A DNA stretch of 64,000 nt from Denticeps clupeoides. Lineage: Eukaryota; Chordata; Actinopteri; Clupeiformes; Denticipitidae. The notes below the pieces were generated by a model. It saw nothing but the letters and a program-made list of their open reading frames with translations, did not search any database and was not told the origin of the DNA. The position numbers and the translations under genes are program-made. The stretch is from contig NW_021629839.1 in the NCBI RefSeq assembly GCF_900700375.1, forward strand, positions 1-64,000, in the 5' to 3' direction. Positions 63,970 to 64,000 of the stretch are shown here, piece after piece. The first letter of the stretch is position 1. Each line of letters opens with the position of its first letter.

Positions 63970-64000
63970 ATCAACAAGCTTCTCAGCTGCCACTTATAAT

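Larger units (their letters stand above)
1..64000 (-). repeat. Tandem array of ~1.06-kb U6 snRNA repeat units
   Basis: The whole window is about 60.5 direct copies of one unit. Spacing between successive U6 genes averages about 1,054 bp; the two short exceptions are 907 bp (a spacer deletion near 1,200) and 1,006 bp (a U6 deletion near 2,580). All units point the same way, with U6 on the minus strand. No junction with unique flanking DNA is present, so the true array length is unknown. In each unit the stretch from about 360 to about 770 bp to the right of the U6 right end (for example 43,156-43,545) holds nothing I recognise. Tandem U6 genes are known in Xenopus; that this is an amphibian is inference. 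Confidence 0.97.

Noticed and set aside
1-64000. CRISPR array or satellite without genes
   Set aside because: Period is ~1.06 kb with no short repeat/spacer pattern, and each unit holds a recognisable U6 gene with TATA.

Overview
The window holds one thing: a head-to-tail tandem array of a repeat of about 1.06 kb, running off both ends. Each unit carries one U6 spliceosomal snRNA gene on the minus strand. I count 61 U6 copies (left ends 600 to 63,864), all in the same orientation, with copy-to-copy spacing mostly 1,049-1,069 bp. I find no single-copy DNA, no protein-coding gene I can support, no tRNA or rRNA and no recognisable transposon.

Layout of one unit, read in the direction of U6 transcription (right to left on the given strand): a distal region with GC/CACCC-, E-box-, CRE- and CCAAT-type motifs (about -310 to -215); an SPH/octamer-like motif (about -136 to -120); a position-only PSE candidate (about -61 to -42); a TATA element at -30 to -25; the 106-nt U6 gene with its ACAGAGA box and AGC triad intact; a T4 tail, then GTTC and a T6 run; a decayed second copy of the U6 3' half (here called U6'); a pair of overlapping short palindromes; a length-variable A/T homopolymer; and about 400 bp of spacer with no recognised function.

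Organism: the external Pol III type 3 layout (TATA at -30 to -25 and upstream DSE-like elements) and an almost human-like U6 point to a vertebrate. Large tandem U6 arrays are known from Xenopus, so an amphibian is my first guess, but the sequence alone does not prove it. The array consensus differs from human U6 at six positions, so it may be a variant U6 family rather than the main U6 locus.

Region by region: 1-20 kb is the most diverse part, with two deletion-bearing units, several substituted U6 copies and multi-unit block duplications. About 20-32.6 kb and 56.9-63.8 kb carry scattered single-base indels that look more like uncorrected read errors than biology. About 33-56 kb is clean and highly homogenised, and most U6 copies there are identical. 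By my reading 32 of the 61 copies match the consensus exactly. A 101-codon antisense reading frame recurs in most units but behaves as a by-product of repeat homogenisation, not a gene.
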